DNA of 64,000 nt from Paracrocinitomix mangrovi (GCF_019740355.2 NZ_CP091819.1:434001-498000), one strand, 5' to 3'; shown: positions 55,347-63,986, counted from the first letter of the stretch. The notes: generated by a model from the sequence alone, not told the origin. A program made the numbers and translations.

Positions 55347-55769
55347 ATGAAAAGATTATTATGGATCGCGGCAATAGCCTTAGTAGTTGTGTCTTGTAAC
55401 AAAGACCAAAAAGCAGTTAAACGTTTAGATGGAACATGGAATGTTTCAAGTTGGTTAGCTACCTGGAATGGAACAACTGAAGAGTATATAGCAGATGGGT
55501 ATACTTTTACAATGAAATTTGATAACTGCAAACTAAAAGATGAAGAGTTTTGTAGTATTACAATGACAGAAGCTTATCAAGGATCAACAGACTCATACGT
55601 AATGGAATATAGAGTTGCCGGAGGTGGAACTTCATTAGAAATTAGAGATCTTGATTATCCATCTGAATTAACTTATTTCAGAATTGACGAAATGACGAAG
55701 GATAAATTAGTACTTTATTTAGATGAAGGAGATGGAGATTACTCCACATTGACACTGAATAAAGAATAA
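55347..55769 (+). CDS. Lipocalin-like small lipoprotein
   Basis: 140 residues. The lipoprotein signal (LLWIAAIALVVVSC) ends at Cys17. The mature part starts KRLDGTWNVSSW, the opening pattern of lipocalin-like beta-barrels of Bacteroidota (GxW motif), and continues in alternating beta-strands. Residues Cys near positions 60 and 68 may form a disulfide. The ligand is unknown. A strong terminator follows. Confidence 0.72.
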   Translation: MKRLLWIAAIALVVVSCNKDQKAVKRLDGTWNVSSWLATWNGTTEEYIADGYTFTMKFDNCKLKDEEFCSITMTEAYQGSTDSYVMEYRVAGGGTSLEIRDLDYPSELTYFRIDEMTKDKLVLYLDEGDGDYSTLTLNKE

Positions 55770-55784
55770 TTCAAATATTAATTG

Positions 55785-55815
55785 AAGCCCCGACATAAGT
55801 TGGGGCTTTTTTTTT
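55785..55815 (+). terminator. Rho-independent terminator
   Basis: A 10-bp stem (AAGCCCCGAC/GTTGGGGCTT, one G-U pair), an ATAA loop and nine T residues after the lipocalin-like gene. Confidence 0.88.
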
Positions 55816-55827
55816 GGTCAATACTTT

Positions 55828-55864
55828 ATTTAAGTATAAACACTTAATAGGTTGTAAAACAGTA
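55828..55864 (+). repeat. Operator-like repeat, copy 1
   Basis: This 37-base element matches 57498-57534 at 32 of 37 positions in the same orientation. It contains the perfect inverted repeat TTAAGT-6-ACTTAA (55830-55847). It lies just beyond the 3' end of the WG-repeat gene, where no plus-strand gene follows. Confidence 0.65.
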
Positions 55865-55881
55865 GTTTTACATCTGTTAAA

Positions 55882-57372
55882 TTATTTAAATGCACTACAG
55901 GGTCCACCAAAAGGAGAGAATTCCTTTTTTGCAATTAGACTACCCTTTTCATCAAACAAAAAAGCCTCTTTTCCTTTTTGCATCAACATGCAATTTGATC
56001 CACAATCATTGGTAGAAATGTAATTGGCATCACAAGCCATTTCATATTCACAGGGAACTAAGATACTTCCGTCATGGCTCAACCATCCACATTTTCCATC
56101 TTTCATGACAAAGAATTTTTTGTAATCCTGTATGATTATGTCATATTCTGCAGGAACTAAAACCTTTCCTTTAGTTGATGTTATACCTTTTTTTCCTTTT
56201 TCAAGGTGTATGAATAAGTCACCCTCATCAGCTACAAAGTCCCTCATTTTATTGTTCGCATCATCTAGCAATTGAATTTTAGATGGATCTATTGATTCCT
56301 TTAGTTTAGCTTTCTTATCATAGCGGTTTATAGTACTTTTATTGATGGCCATATATGCATCCCTTTCTTCATAAACAGTATCAAATTCAGCAGGGATTAA
56401 ATATTTCAAGCTTGAAAAATCAAACAATCCTTGTTTTCCATCAGCTGTCTTAACTATTTTGGTTTTATGGTATCTATCATCCGGATAAATAGCACTAAAT
56501 CTAAGTTCAGTTAATGGATTTAATTCGCTATTCACCATTATCCATTCACCGTTCTTTTTTACAAAAGATGTATCGTTTCCTTTAAAATCATACTCCAATT
56601 CTTCATAAGAAATAGGCACTACAATTTTTCCAGAAGGATCAACAGCACCCCACAAACCATTCTTTTTAATAAGGTTTGCTTCTTCAAATGGATCAGAGAT
56701 AAATTCATATTCAAAGGGTAAAATCACTTTGCCGGTATAAGTTACCATTCCGCATTTGCCATAAGAATCTTTGAGAGCAATGTTTCCCAGCACATTAAAT
56801 CCGAAATTTTTATCATCCCAACTAGTGCACACATAGGCACCTGGAACAACTGCGTTAAATGCAGGATCGTAGATACTGAAATAATCAGAATACTTTACCA
56901 AAAGATATCCTTTGTATTGATCATGTAGCGCTCTGATATCGGTCCAATAATCACCATTATTGAGCATAACGCTGTATCCGTAATAACTTTGATATCCACC
57001 ATCAACAACTGCCGGAACAGCATAAAGAGTATCATTGATGAAGTACGGTTGGTAATCATAAATGAAATCAAAATGACTTTCAAGAGATTTAGTGAGAGAT
57101 CCCCATTTTCCAGTACTATTTTTTAAAATAATGTGTTTACCACGAAACAGCTTTGGCGTGTAAAAATTTCCAATATCCTTTTCATTTTGATAGTCTGCTC
57201 TGGTAGGATATATGAAATAATCACCCAGGAAGGCGGTATAAACCTCTTCTGTTAACTTCTCTTTTTTAACCGAATCTTTTAATAAGATAAAACCTTCGCC
57301 ATTATACTGTAGAACTTGCGAATTGGCAACAAAGACAGTTGCACTGAAAATGAGTGAAATAAGAGCCTTCAT
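55882..57372 (-). CDS. Exported WG-repeat protein
   Basis: 496 residues with a signal peptide (LISLIFSATVFVANSQ). The body carries WG (KWG) repeats: GKWGSLTKS, GKCGMVTYTG, GLWGAVDPSGKIVVP, GEWIMVN, GKQGLFDF, GKKGITSTKGKVLVP and GKCGWLSHDGSILVPCEYE. Such repeats form propeller-like or solenoid surface domains; their role is mostly unknown. The gene stands alone and is bracketed by two copies of an operator-like element (55828 and 57498). Confidence 0.8.
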   Translation of the reverse strand: MKALISLIFSATVFVANSQVLQYNGEGFILLKDSVKKEKLTEEVYTAFLGDYFIYPTRADYQNEKDIGNFYTPKLFRGKHIILKNSTGKWGSLTKSLESHFDFIYDYQPYFINDTLYAVPAVVDGGYQSYYGYSVMLNNGDYWTDIRALHDQYKGYLLVKYSDYFSIYDPAFNAVVPGAYVCTSWDDKNFGFNVLGNIALKDSYGKCGMVTYTGKVILPFEYEFISDPFEEANLIKKNGLWGAVDPSGKIVVPISYEELEYDFKGNDTSFVKKNGEWIMVNSELNPLTELRFSAIYPDDRYHKTKIVKTADGKQGLFDFSSLKYLIPAEFDTVYEERDAYMAINKSTINRYDKKAKLKESIDPSKIQLLDDANNKMRDFVADEGDLFIHLEKGKKGITSTKGKVLVPAEYDIIIQDYKKFFVMKDGKCGWLSHDGSILVPCEYEMACDANYISTNDCGSNCMLMQKGKEAFLFDEKGSLIAKKEFSPFGGPCSAFK

Positions 57373-57497
57373 AATAGTGAAGGTAATGTTTCTAAATTAA
57401 ATAGTTAACACTGGTAAATACTCAATTGAATTTGTTTTGCGGTCAATTGTAAAATGATCATTAAGAAGCAAAGTTGAAATTTAGAATAATAATAGCC

Positions 57498-57534
57498 ATT
57501 TAAGTATAAACGCTTAATTGATTGTAAGTCAGTA
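57498..57534 (+). repeat. Operator-like repeat, copy 2
   Basis: Same orientation and 32 of 37 bases identical to 55828-55864. The inverted repeat is slightly weaker here (TTAAG/CTTAA). It overlaps the promoter of the T9SS cargo gene at 57570, so it is well placed to be a regulator's binding site. Confidence 0.65.
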
Positions 57535-57546
57535 TCTATATCTTTG
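57518..57546 (+). promoter_or_regulatory. Promoter of the T9SS type A cargo gene
   Basis: TTG (57518-57520), an 18-base spacer and TATCTTTG (57539-57546), 24 bases before the ATG. The -33 element abuts the inverted repeat of the operator-like element. Confidence 0.68.
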
Positions 57547-57569
57547 AGGTGAACTAAAAAGACACTACT

Positions 57570-58631
57570 ATGAAACTAATTTACAATGTGATTTTATTCA
57601 CCTTTTTATCTTTTCAAATAAATGCCCAAACTACAGATGTGGCAGTTGGATTAAGCAGCCCTAATGGATTAGCTGTAAAAGGCAACCAGATGTATATAGC
57701 TGAATACGGCGGAGATAAAATATCAGTTATTGATTACACAGGAGCTTTACCTGCAGCGGCTACTGATTTCGTAACTGGTTTAAATGGGCCTTCAGATTTA
57801 CTCATAGTTGGTGATTTTTTATATGTTACTGAATTTGATGGAGGAAAAATATCTAAAATTGATTTAACAGCAACATCTCCTACAGCTACAACTGTTATGA
57901 GTGGATTAGCTGCTGTAACAGGCATTGAAGTATACGGAAATCATATTTACTTCGCAGAGGCAGATAAAATTTCCAGATTTGATTACTCGCTCTCTTCTCC
58001 AACTAAATCTACAGTATTATCAGGATTTTTTTTCCCTAGTCAATTATTGATGAACGGAGACACCCTCTACGTAGCAGAAGGAAGTGGAGATAGGATTTTT
58101 AAAGTAGATTTATCGGCTGGTACACTTACAGCTGTGAATGTGGTAACCAATGTATGGACAGCTTCAGGTATTGCTTTTAATGGGGAAGACCTATATTATT
58201 GCGAGTCAATGGCAGATTCAATAACTAAAGTTGATATCTGGTCTTCTTCTCCGGTTGAAAGCTCTGTTTTAACTTCATTAAATCGCCCAACAAGATTGCT
58301 AGTTACAGGTAATGATCTTTACATTTCTGAGACAGATGGGAATAAGGTATCTAAACTTCCGGTTTCATTTGCTTCAAACAAGAAAATTGAAAAAGAAAAT
58401 ACATTATTGGTATATCCAAATCCTAGTAATGATGGTGCTTTTCATGTAAGAGCTACATCTAATCTGACTCAGTATGCCATTTATAATATTTCCGGTGAAC
58501 TTGTGATCGAGAAAACTATATCTGAACCAAGTAATGAAATTGATTTTAAAGTTGAAGCTGCAGGTGTTTACATGATCCATTTGATAGGAGATAATTTTTC
58601 AGAGAAAAGAAAAATTATCGTAGATAACTAA
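57570..58631 (+). CDS. T9SS type A cargo with NHL/YncE-like beta-propeller
   Basis: 353 residues. A signal peptide (YNVILFTFLSFQINAQ) is followed by six repeated blades with the pattern GLxxPxxLxVxGxxLYVxExxxxxIxKxD (residues ~22-265), as in SMP-30/NHL or YncE-type propellers. The last ~75 residues are a type A T9SS sorting domain: LLVYPNPSNDGAFHV, then YNISGELVIEKTI, AAGVYMIHL and a final EKRKIIV. The protein should be secreted to the surface. Its ligand is unknown. Confidence 0.85.
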   Translation: MKLIYNVILFTFLSFQINAQTTDVAVGLSSPNGLAVKGNQMYIAEYGGDKISVIDYTGALPAAATDFVTGLNGPSDLLIVGDFLYVTEFDGGKISKIDLTATSPTATTVMSGLAAVTGIEVYGNHIYFAEADKISRFDYSLSSPTKSTVLSGFFFPSQLLMNGDTLYVAEGSGDRIFKVDLSAGTLTAVNVVTNVWTASGIAFNGEDLYYCESMADSITKVDIWSSSPVESSVLTSLNRPTRLLVTGNDLYISETDGNKVSKLPVSFASNKKIEKENTLLVYPNPSNDGAFHVRATSNLTQYAIYNISGELVIEKTISEPSNEIDFKVEAAGVYMIHLIGDNFSEKRKIIVDN

Positions 58632-58650
58632 AGTGTCTTTTTAAAAGACA

Positions 58651-58687
58651 AAAAAATCCCCAAGCTTTGTGATAAAACTTGGGGATT
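58651..58687 (-). terminator. Rho-independent terminator
   Basis: A 10-bp stem (AATCCCCAAG/CTTGGGGATT) with a 13-base loop. Six A residues on the plus strand at 58651-58656 give a T tract on the minus strand, ending the small gene at 58694. Confidence 0.72.
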
Positions 58688-58693
58688 AAGCAT

Positions 58694-59005
58694 TTATTCA
58701 ATTGTAAATCGATCTAATATAGAATGCTTTTCTTCTACTTTGTAAAGCATCAAATATACTCCCGGACTTAATGAGGAAATGTCTACCGTAGCAGCTTCAC
58801 CTTGCATCAATTTCTCTTTTTCATGTTCACGGAATAGCGTATATGTTGTGTTTTTAGGAAGATGATAGGTTTTTTTACCCTCTTCTCCATCAACTTTAGT
58901 TTCAGTGATTCTTGGATGAATTTTGGTTTCTGCCTCTTGTGCGCTTGACACAAATGCGTTTCCAATAAATGCAGCCATTAAGGTTAAGATAATTTTCGTG
59001 TTCAT
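58694..59005 (-). CDS. Small exported protein resembling a lone T9SS sorting-domain module
   Basis: 103 residues with a signal peptide (IILTLMAAFIGNAFVSSAQ). The end of the protein, VDISSLSPGVYLMLYKVEE with a final RFTIE, has the beta-strand pattern of T9SS type A sorting domains (VDLSxLxxGxYxL), but there is no large passenger domain and no PNP motif. The middle is Lys/Glu-rich. It may be a small surface protein or a relic. It is a single gene between a terminator and the desaturase operon. Confidence 0.6.
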   Translation of the reverse strand: MNTKIILTLMAAFIGNAFVSSAQEAETKIHPRITETKVDGEEGKKTYHLPKNTTYTLFREHEKEKLMQGEAATVDISSLSPGVYLMLYKVEEKHSILDRFTIE

Positions 59006-59080
59006 TTAAGTTAAATTTTTAGTTCAACTTTATAAGTAGTCATCTTACAATAAGTTACGGTTTATTTCGTAGTTATTTTT

Positions 59081-60166
59081 TTATGACTCCTTTCCTAGCC
59101 TTTTTAAAGTTTTAATGTGCGATTTATAAGCACTTGCAAAAGATTTTTTGCAATGATATGGTTGGCCATATTCTGCAGCCGTTAATTCCACAATCAATGA
59201 TAAATCAGGATAATGTACATGGGATATGTTAGGGAATAGATGGTGTATCGCTTGAAAATCTAATCCACCAATGTACCATCCTAAAATACTTTTTCTTTTA
59301 CCAAAATCTGATGTAGTTTCTAGTTGATGTACATAAAACTGGTTATTGATAACGCCATTCTCATCCGGTAATGGCTGAGACATACCTTCTACCACATGAG
59401 CCATCTGAAAAACAGTTCCCATGATCATAGATGCAGTAAAGTGCATTATGCTAAAACCTAACAAAATCTGCCACCAACTGAAATCGGTGAAGATAAAAGG
59501 CATCCCAATGAAAACTCCTAAATAGATGATTTTGTTAATCAAAAGGTTTCTGAAATTTTTGCCTAAAGATCCACTGTAAATTTTCAAAGCTCCTAAACGG
59601 TGATAAGTTATCAATTGCTGAAAATCTCCAATAAATTTTGAGAGTGTCATGAAGCTATATAAAAACGGACCAAAAATGTATTGATACTTATATATTTTGT
59701 GATGCTCAGCATGGTTAGATAATCGAATTATTCCTTTTGTATCTATATCGTTATCCCATTTGTATACATTGGGATAACTATGATGTAATACATTGTGCTG
59801 TATTTTCCAATTAATCAGGTCAGTTCCAAATAAAAAAATACTTCCGGCCATTATACTGTTCAGCCACTTGTATTTTGAGAAAGTACCATGTGCGGCATCA
59901 TGCATTACCCCCATTCCAATACCGGCTTTACCAATTCCCATTAGAACTATTAATGTCAAAGCCATTAAAGGATGAAGGTTTATTGTGAAAATTAAAACCA
60001 AAGGTGTTATGTATAATCCTAACATCAGTATGGCTTTAAACAAAATTTTACCTCCTCCAAAAGTTGATTTGTCTTTTTCTTTAAAATATTTTCGAACTCT
60101 TTTTGTAAGTTCATTTGCGAAATCTTTTTGATTTTGGTCTTTCGCTTTAAATTTGATTGCTTCCAT
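59081..60166 (-). CDS. Membrane fatty acid desaturase, paralogue B
   Basis: 361 residues, clearly homologous along its whole length to the desaturase at 53358. Histidine boxes are HDAAHG, HNVLHH and QAIHHLFPN; the third differs from paralogue A (QVEHH) but keeps the Gln and the His pair. Membrane topology is the same. It is the last gene of a minus-strand group that also encodes a 119-residue protein, a cold-shock protein and a DEAD-box helicase. That context supports a role in lowering membrane melting temperature in the cold. Confidence 0.87.
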   Translation of the reverse strand: MEAIKFKAKDQNQKDFANELTKRVRKYFKEKDKSTFGGGKILFKAILMLGLYITPLVLIFTINLHPLMALTLIVLMGIGKAGIGMGVMHDAAHGTFSKYKWLNSIMAGSIFLFGTDLINWKIQHNVLHHSYPNVYKWDNDIDTKGIIRLSNHAEHHKIYKYQYIFGPFLYSFMTLSKFIGDFQQLITYHRLGALKIYSGSLGKNFRNLLINKIIYLGVFIGMPFIFTDFSWWQILLGFSIMHFTASMIMGTVFQMAHVVEGMSQPLPDENGVINNQFYVHQLETTSDFGKRKSILGWYIGGLDFQAIHHLFPNISHVHYPDLSLIVELTAAEYGQPYHCKKSFASAYKSHIKTLKRLGKES

Positions 60167-60178
60167 TTATTTTTTCAT

Positions 60179-60538
60179 TTAACTAATTACTATCAATTCA
60201 ATTTCCAGCTGTTTTTCTCTGATTATTTGTGAGAACTTTAGTCTATCTCCTTCATTTACTACTAAGTAAAATTTGCCTGATAGCAGTTTTGCTCTTACGG
60301 AAAAAAGGATCCATTTTAAGATCAATTCGTTTAGTCTTGAATTGGTATAATTGTTTTCAAATTCGTAAAAATCTGTTGAGTTTTCATATTCCGCGACTAA
60401 TCGTGGAATATGAAATACATTGGAATTTTTATAATTCAATGCTTTAGTTGGAAGGGATTTACTTCCTCTTTGGCGAATAATTACCCCTTCTTTTTTTGTT
60501 AGCTCATCAATGAATTGATCAATATCCTTGCTAGTCAT
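60179..60538 (-). CDS. Unrecognised small protein in the cold-response group
   Basis: 119 residues, mixed alpha/beta, without membrane segment or signal. The C-terminal half has hydrophobic strands (KFYLVVNEGDRLKF, IELIVIS). It starts eight bases inside the 3' end of the cold-shock gene and ends 12 bases before the desaturase gene, so it is part of the same transcript. No domain recognised; a regulatory or RNA-binding role would be a guess. Confidence 0.6.
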   Translation of the reverse strand: MTSKDIDQFIDELTKKEGVIIRQRGSKSLPTKALNYKNSNVFHIPRLVAEYENSTDFYEFENNYTNSRLNELILKWILFSVRAKLLSGKFYLVVNEGDRLKFSQIIREKQLEIELIVIS

Positions 60539-60728
60539 TAATAACCTTTACATTAATGGCATTCATCCCTTTTTGTCCAGGACTCTCTTCATAAGAGACT
60601 TTATCGTCATCACTAATTCTGCCCAGGATTCCACTTTTATGTACAAATAAATCTTCGCTTTTATCTGCAGGTTCAATGAATCCAAAACCTTTTGTGTGAT
60701 TGTAAAATTTAACTTTTCCTTCTTTCAT
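60531..60728 (-). CDS. Cold-shock protein (CspA family)
   Basis: 65 residues, the usual size of a single cold-shock domain. RNP1 is KGFGFIEP and RNP2 is DLFVHKSG; the C-terminal EESPGQKGMNAINV is typical of the family. It binds single-stranded RNA or DNA and melts secondary structure. It lies 33 bases after the stop of the DEAD-box helicase gene and overlaps the next gene by eight bases. Confidence 0.92.
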   Translation of the reverse strand: MKEGKVKFYNHTKGFGFIEPADKSEDLFVHKSGILGRISDDDKVSYEESPGQKGMNAINVKVIND

Positions 60729-60761
60729 TTTTGTTTGTTTTTTGATTGATTTTTTGGGGGC

Positions 60762-61967
60762 TTAGTCAATAAAAGTGTAAGCCATCCCCGTTTTACCGGC
60801 TCTTCCGGTTCTTCCAATTCTATGGATATATGTATCATAGTCAAGTGGAAGCTGGTAATTTATAACGTGAGTTACACTGTCAATATCCACTCCTCTCGCA
60901 GCTACATCTGTAGCAACTAATACTTTAATGCTACCTGTTTTAAATTTATTTAAAGCCTTCACTCTATAGTTTTGAGATTTATTACCATGAATTTGGTCAG
61001 ATAAGATTCCTGATTGATTTAGTTTTTTACTCAACCTATCAGCTAATCTCTTTGTTTCTGCAAACAAAATAACCTTGTTAAAACTTTGTCCGGCCAATAA
61101 TTTTTTCAGCATGTCAAATTTGTTGGCTCCGACAGGAACTCGGATAATATCTTGTGCTACATTTTTACTACTGGTTTCTCCATTGCTTACAGCAACTGTT
61201 ATTGGATTAGATACAATTTCATGTATCAATAATTTTTGTTTTGGATCAATAGTAGCCGAAAACAACATGGTATGCTTTCGATTTTTCATTCGACCAATAA
61301 TCTTCTTGATATCATTAACAAATCCCATGTCTAACATTCGATCAAATTCATCTAAAATCAATGTTTCTACTTGAGATATATTAAAATCTCCTCTATTAAT
61401 TAAATCAATCAATCTACCGGGAGTTCCAATGAAAATATCATTTGATTGCTTTAACCTATTGATGTCTTTTTTCAAATTTGTTCCGCCAATATGACAAGAA
61501 GATCTAAATTCCATTCCAACAGTCAACTTTTTAAACTCTTGTTCTACTTGCAAGGCTAGTTCTCTAGTGGGAACAATAACCAAACTTTTAAATTGCTCTT
61601 GATTTGGATCTAATAGATTATGGATAATTGGAATTAAAAAAGCACCAGTTTTTCCCGTTCCAGTATTAGCAATACCAATTAAATTTTGTCTAAGGATTAA
61701 ATTTTTATAAGTCTTTTCTTGGATTTCTGTTGGTTTAATAAAACCCATCTTATTTAAATTGGTCTTTAAACGGGGATTTAAATCCATATCCATGTAAAGT
61801 AATTTAGTTTCGTGTTTTGAGAGTTTTAATTCTTCAGCAGCTTGAATTAAACTACTAGGATTAATGGATGATTTTTGTTTTTTATTTGGTTTGTTCTGCT
61901 GAACTCTATTTTTACTCTGTTGAACTCTTTTTTTGTTTTGCTGAGTTCTATTACTACTTGTATTCAT
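60762..61967 (-). CDS. DEAD-box family RNA helicase with DEFD motif
   Basis: 401 residues from the ATG at 61967 (MNTSSNRT). A basic Gln/Lys/Asn-rich N-terminus of ~40 residues precedes the helicase core: Q motif GFIKPTEIQ, motif I ANTGTGKT, Ia PTREL, Ib TPGRL, motif II DEFD (in place of DEAD), motif III SAT, motif V ATDVAARGVDI and motif VI HRIGRTGRAG. The protein ends only about ten residues after motif VI, so it has no C-terminal RNA-binding extension. It belongs to the RhlE/CsdA-like group. Encoded directly ahead of a cold-shock protein, it probably unwinds structured RNA in the cold. The leader upstream is long (411 bases to the next gene). Confidence 0.87.
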   Translation of the reverse strand: MNTSSNRTQQNKKRVQQSKNRVQQNKPNKKQKSSINPSSLIQAAEELKLSKHETKLLYMDMDLNPRLKTNLNKMGFIKPTEIQEKTYKNLILRQNLIGIANTGTGKTGAFLIPIIHNLLDPNQEQFKSLVIVPTRELALQVEQEFKKLTVGMEFRSSCHIGGTNLKKDINRLKQSNDIFIGTPGRLIDLINRGDFNISQVETLILDEFDRMLDMGFVNDIKKIIGRMKNRKHTMLFSATIDPKQKLLIHEIVSNPITVAVSNGETSSKNVAQDIIRVPVGANKFDMLKKLLAGQSFNKVILFAETKRLADRLSKKLNQSGILSDQIHGNKSQNYRVKALNKFKTGSIKVLVATDVAARGVDIDSVTHVINYQLPLDYDTYIHRIGRTGRAGKTGMAYTFID

Positions 61968-62378
61968 AAAATTAATTGCTATTTCAAGCAAGATTATTTC
62001 ATAATGGACATGTATATTCTATATCAATTTTGTTGATATAAAAACTGATTGAAAAACATTGGTTTACACAATTTGATTTGAACTAAATCTTGTAGAGAAA
62101 TGCACTCAATTTCAGAATGTACTTTTTTTCTGATGTCCTTATTTGTTGATTAATAAGAATGCAACTTTTACACACTTAAAGCATGAAACTGTTGAACAAA
62201 TCAACTTTACATGCTGTTTCATGATAATCCTGATAGATGATAAGGAAGTTGTCGGTGCAATATGCTTTTGAAAAGCTATACCAAAAAAGTCACAAATTCA
62301 AAAATTGAGAATTAGCTTGATAATACAAAGGTAGGTTATTAAATCCACATGAAGTGTTAAAGTATGTTATATTAGCAT
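61968..62378. other. Long non-coding region upstream of the helicase-csp-desaturase group
   Basis: 411 bases with no convincing coding frame. It holds an inverted repeat CATGAAAC (62182-62189)/GTTTCATG (62216-62223), and an overlapping alternative, AGCATG (62180-62185)/CATGCT (62210-62215), with an inner GTTGA/TCAAC stem. The two outer stems exclude each other. A TACCTTTG box on the minus strand (62326-62333) could start a ~350-base leader that includes this structure. Long structured leaders are typical of cold-shock mRNAs. Confidence 0.45.
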
Positions 62379-63986
62379 CTAATCAAGTGTAGCTCTAGTG
62401 ATACCAAGCTTTTTTTTGTATTGCATAACGAATATTAGGTCGCCATTTTCTGTTTCGCTTGATCTTATTGGATGAAATAAAGCACCATCTTCTTTATAGT
62501 TGTCTCTGTAGTTGACTGATAAGTAATTCAAATCTGTGTCAAACACTGACTGTACCTGGAAAGTTCTACCGTTCACCATGTTGTTGTAAAAACAGTAAAC
62601 TTTGCCATTTTTAATGATAAATTCACAAGTCAATTTAGGCATATGATAAGAAGATGAAATTCCTTTTTCAATCCATTTAATCTTTGCTTCTTTACTTGAA
62701 AAGTTAATCAAAGCCATGTTGCCTGTTACCATTTTAGATGAAGTACTTGTGCTGCTGCTACCTCCTGAAGTTGAAGTAGTTGTCGTTACTATCATACCTT
62801 GTTTTTCTACACAAAGAATCTCATTTTCGGCATCTGAAATCACCCCTTTATTGATCAAAAATTCATCCTGATGTGGTGATTTTAAATTGAATTTCTTAAA
62901 GTTTAGTTCCTTAAAATCTCCAAGATCAATGGTAGACACAAAGGCATTGTTGATGAAAATATCTTTCTTTTCCTTGTCTATTTTTAGTCCAGAAACATAG
63001 GCTTTGCCTGTTTCTTCGTTTACGGATAATCTAGGAGTTCCGAACTTTCCAATACTGGAAACATCAATTTCAATAGTACTCATCTCCTCCCCTTTAGCAA
63101 CAATAAGATACAAGGTTCCTCTATCTCCGGATTCAAGTACGAGTAATCTGTCATCTGCCAAAATTCTAGCTTCAATTATCTGTCTGTTTTGAACTGAATA
63201 CTTTGCTTGTTTCTTCCCCATTCCATTATAGGCTACTAGGTTTCTTTTTGTATAGCAAATCAGTTTATTGGTTTGTTTGTTTCTATAATAACCATATTGA
63301 TATTCGTCATCTACAATTAACTCACGGATATTCACTTTCTCTAGATCTTTGTATTGTGATCTTCTCAAAGAATCAATATTTAACAGGGTACATCTTTTCT
63401 TTTCTTCATCCAGTAAAATGATCTTTTTTTCACCATTTTCCATATAGGCATCAATTGGCGTTCCTCTTAACTTTATTTCTAAGTCAAAAGTCTCAGTGTG
63501 CGTCATGCTACTGTCCAAAATATGAACAAGCCCTTGATTAAAGAGATAATGAGAAGTATCAGCACCTATGTAAATGGAGAAATATCCCTTTTTGGTTTTG
63601 AAAAGCTCACCCTGCTCAAAGAAATTGGATTTTAAAGGATTCGTTTCTCCATTTGGAGTTAATTCGTACTGATAATAGTGCTTGTAGGTTCCTGACCACA
63701 ACCAGGGTACTATGGCTACAAATCCTGTAAATACAGCCATTCCATTTACCCTGTCAAACTTTCCAATTTTTGTATTGTAAGTTTCATATCCTTCTTTTTT
63801 GATCTCTACTTTTCTTTGAACGCCCATTGGGAGTTTGTCTTTATGACGATAAGGAGTAGTTCCTTTGTATTGTCCACCAATGTACACTTCAGCATCCGGT
63901 ACATTTGAAGTGATAATCGTTGTTGTAGCGCATGATTGGAGTAATATCAATGCAATAAAAAAGCAAGCCAGTGATAACTTATTCAT
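62379..63986 (-). CDS. PEGA-domain lipoprotein
   Basis: 535 residues. The lipoprotein signal (LACFFIALILLQSC) ends at Cys19 and is followed by a PEGA domain (TTIITSNVPDAEVYIGGQ and KGTTPYRHKDKLPMG). A hydrophobic segment (VFTGFVAIVPWLW) lies near residue 95. The remaining ~400 residues are mostly beta-strands with a Ser/Thr-rich linker (STSGGSSSTSTSS) near residue 400, possibly a degenerate propeller. A surface or periplasmic role is likely; the exact function is unknown. The gene is complete, starting 14 bases from the right edge. Confidence 0.75.
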   Translation of the reverse strand: MNKLSLACFFIALILLQSCATTTIITSNVPDAEVYIGGQYKGTTPYRHKDKLPMGVQRKVEIKKEGYETYNTKIGKFDRVNGMAVFTGFVAIVPWLWSGTYKHYYQYELTPNGETNPLKSNFFEQGELFKTKKGYFSIYIGADTSHYLFNQGLVHILDSSMTHTETFDLEIKLRGTPIDAYMENGEKKIILLDEEKKRCTLLNIDSLRRSQYKDLEKVNIRELIVDDEYQYGYYRNKQTNKLICYTKRNLVAYNGMGKKQAKYSVQNRQIIEARILADDRLLVLESGDRGTLYLIVAKGEEMSTIEIDVSSIGKFGTPRLSVNEETGKAYVSGLKIDKEKKDIFINNAFVSTIDLGDFKELNFKKFNLKSPHQDEFLINKGVISDAENEILCVEKQGMIVTTTTSTSGGSSSTSTSSKMVTGNMALINFSSKEAKIKWIEKGISSSYHMPKLTCEFIIKNGKVYCFYNNMVNGRTFQVQSVFDTDLNYLSVNYRDNYKEDGALFHPIRSSETENGDLIFVMQYKKKLGITRATLD

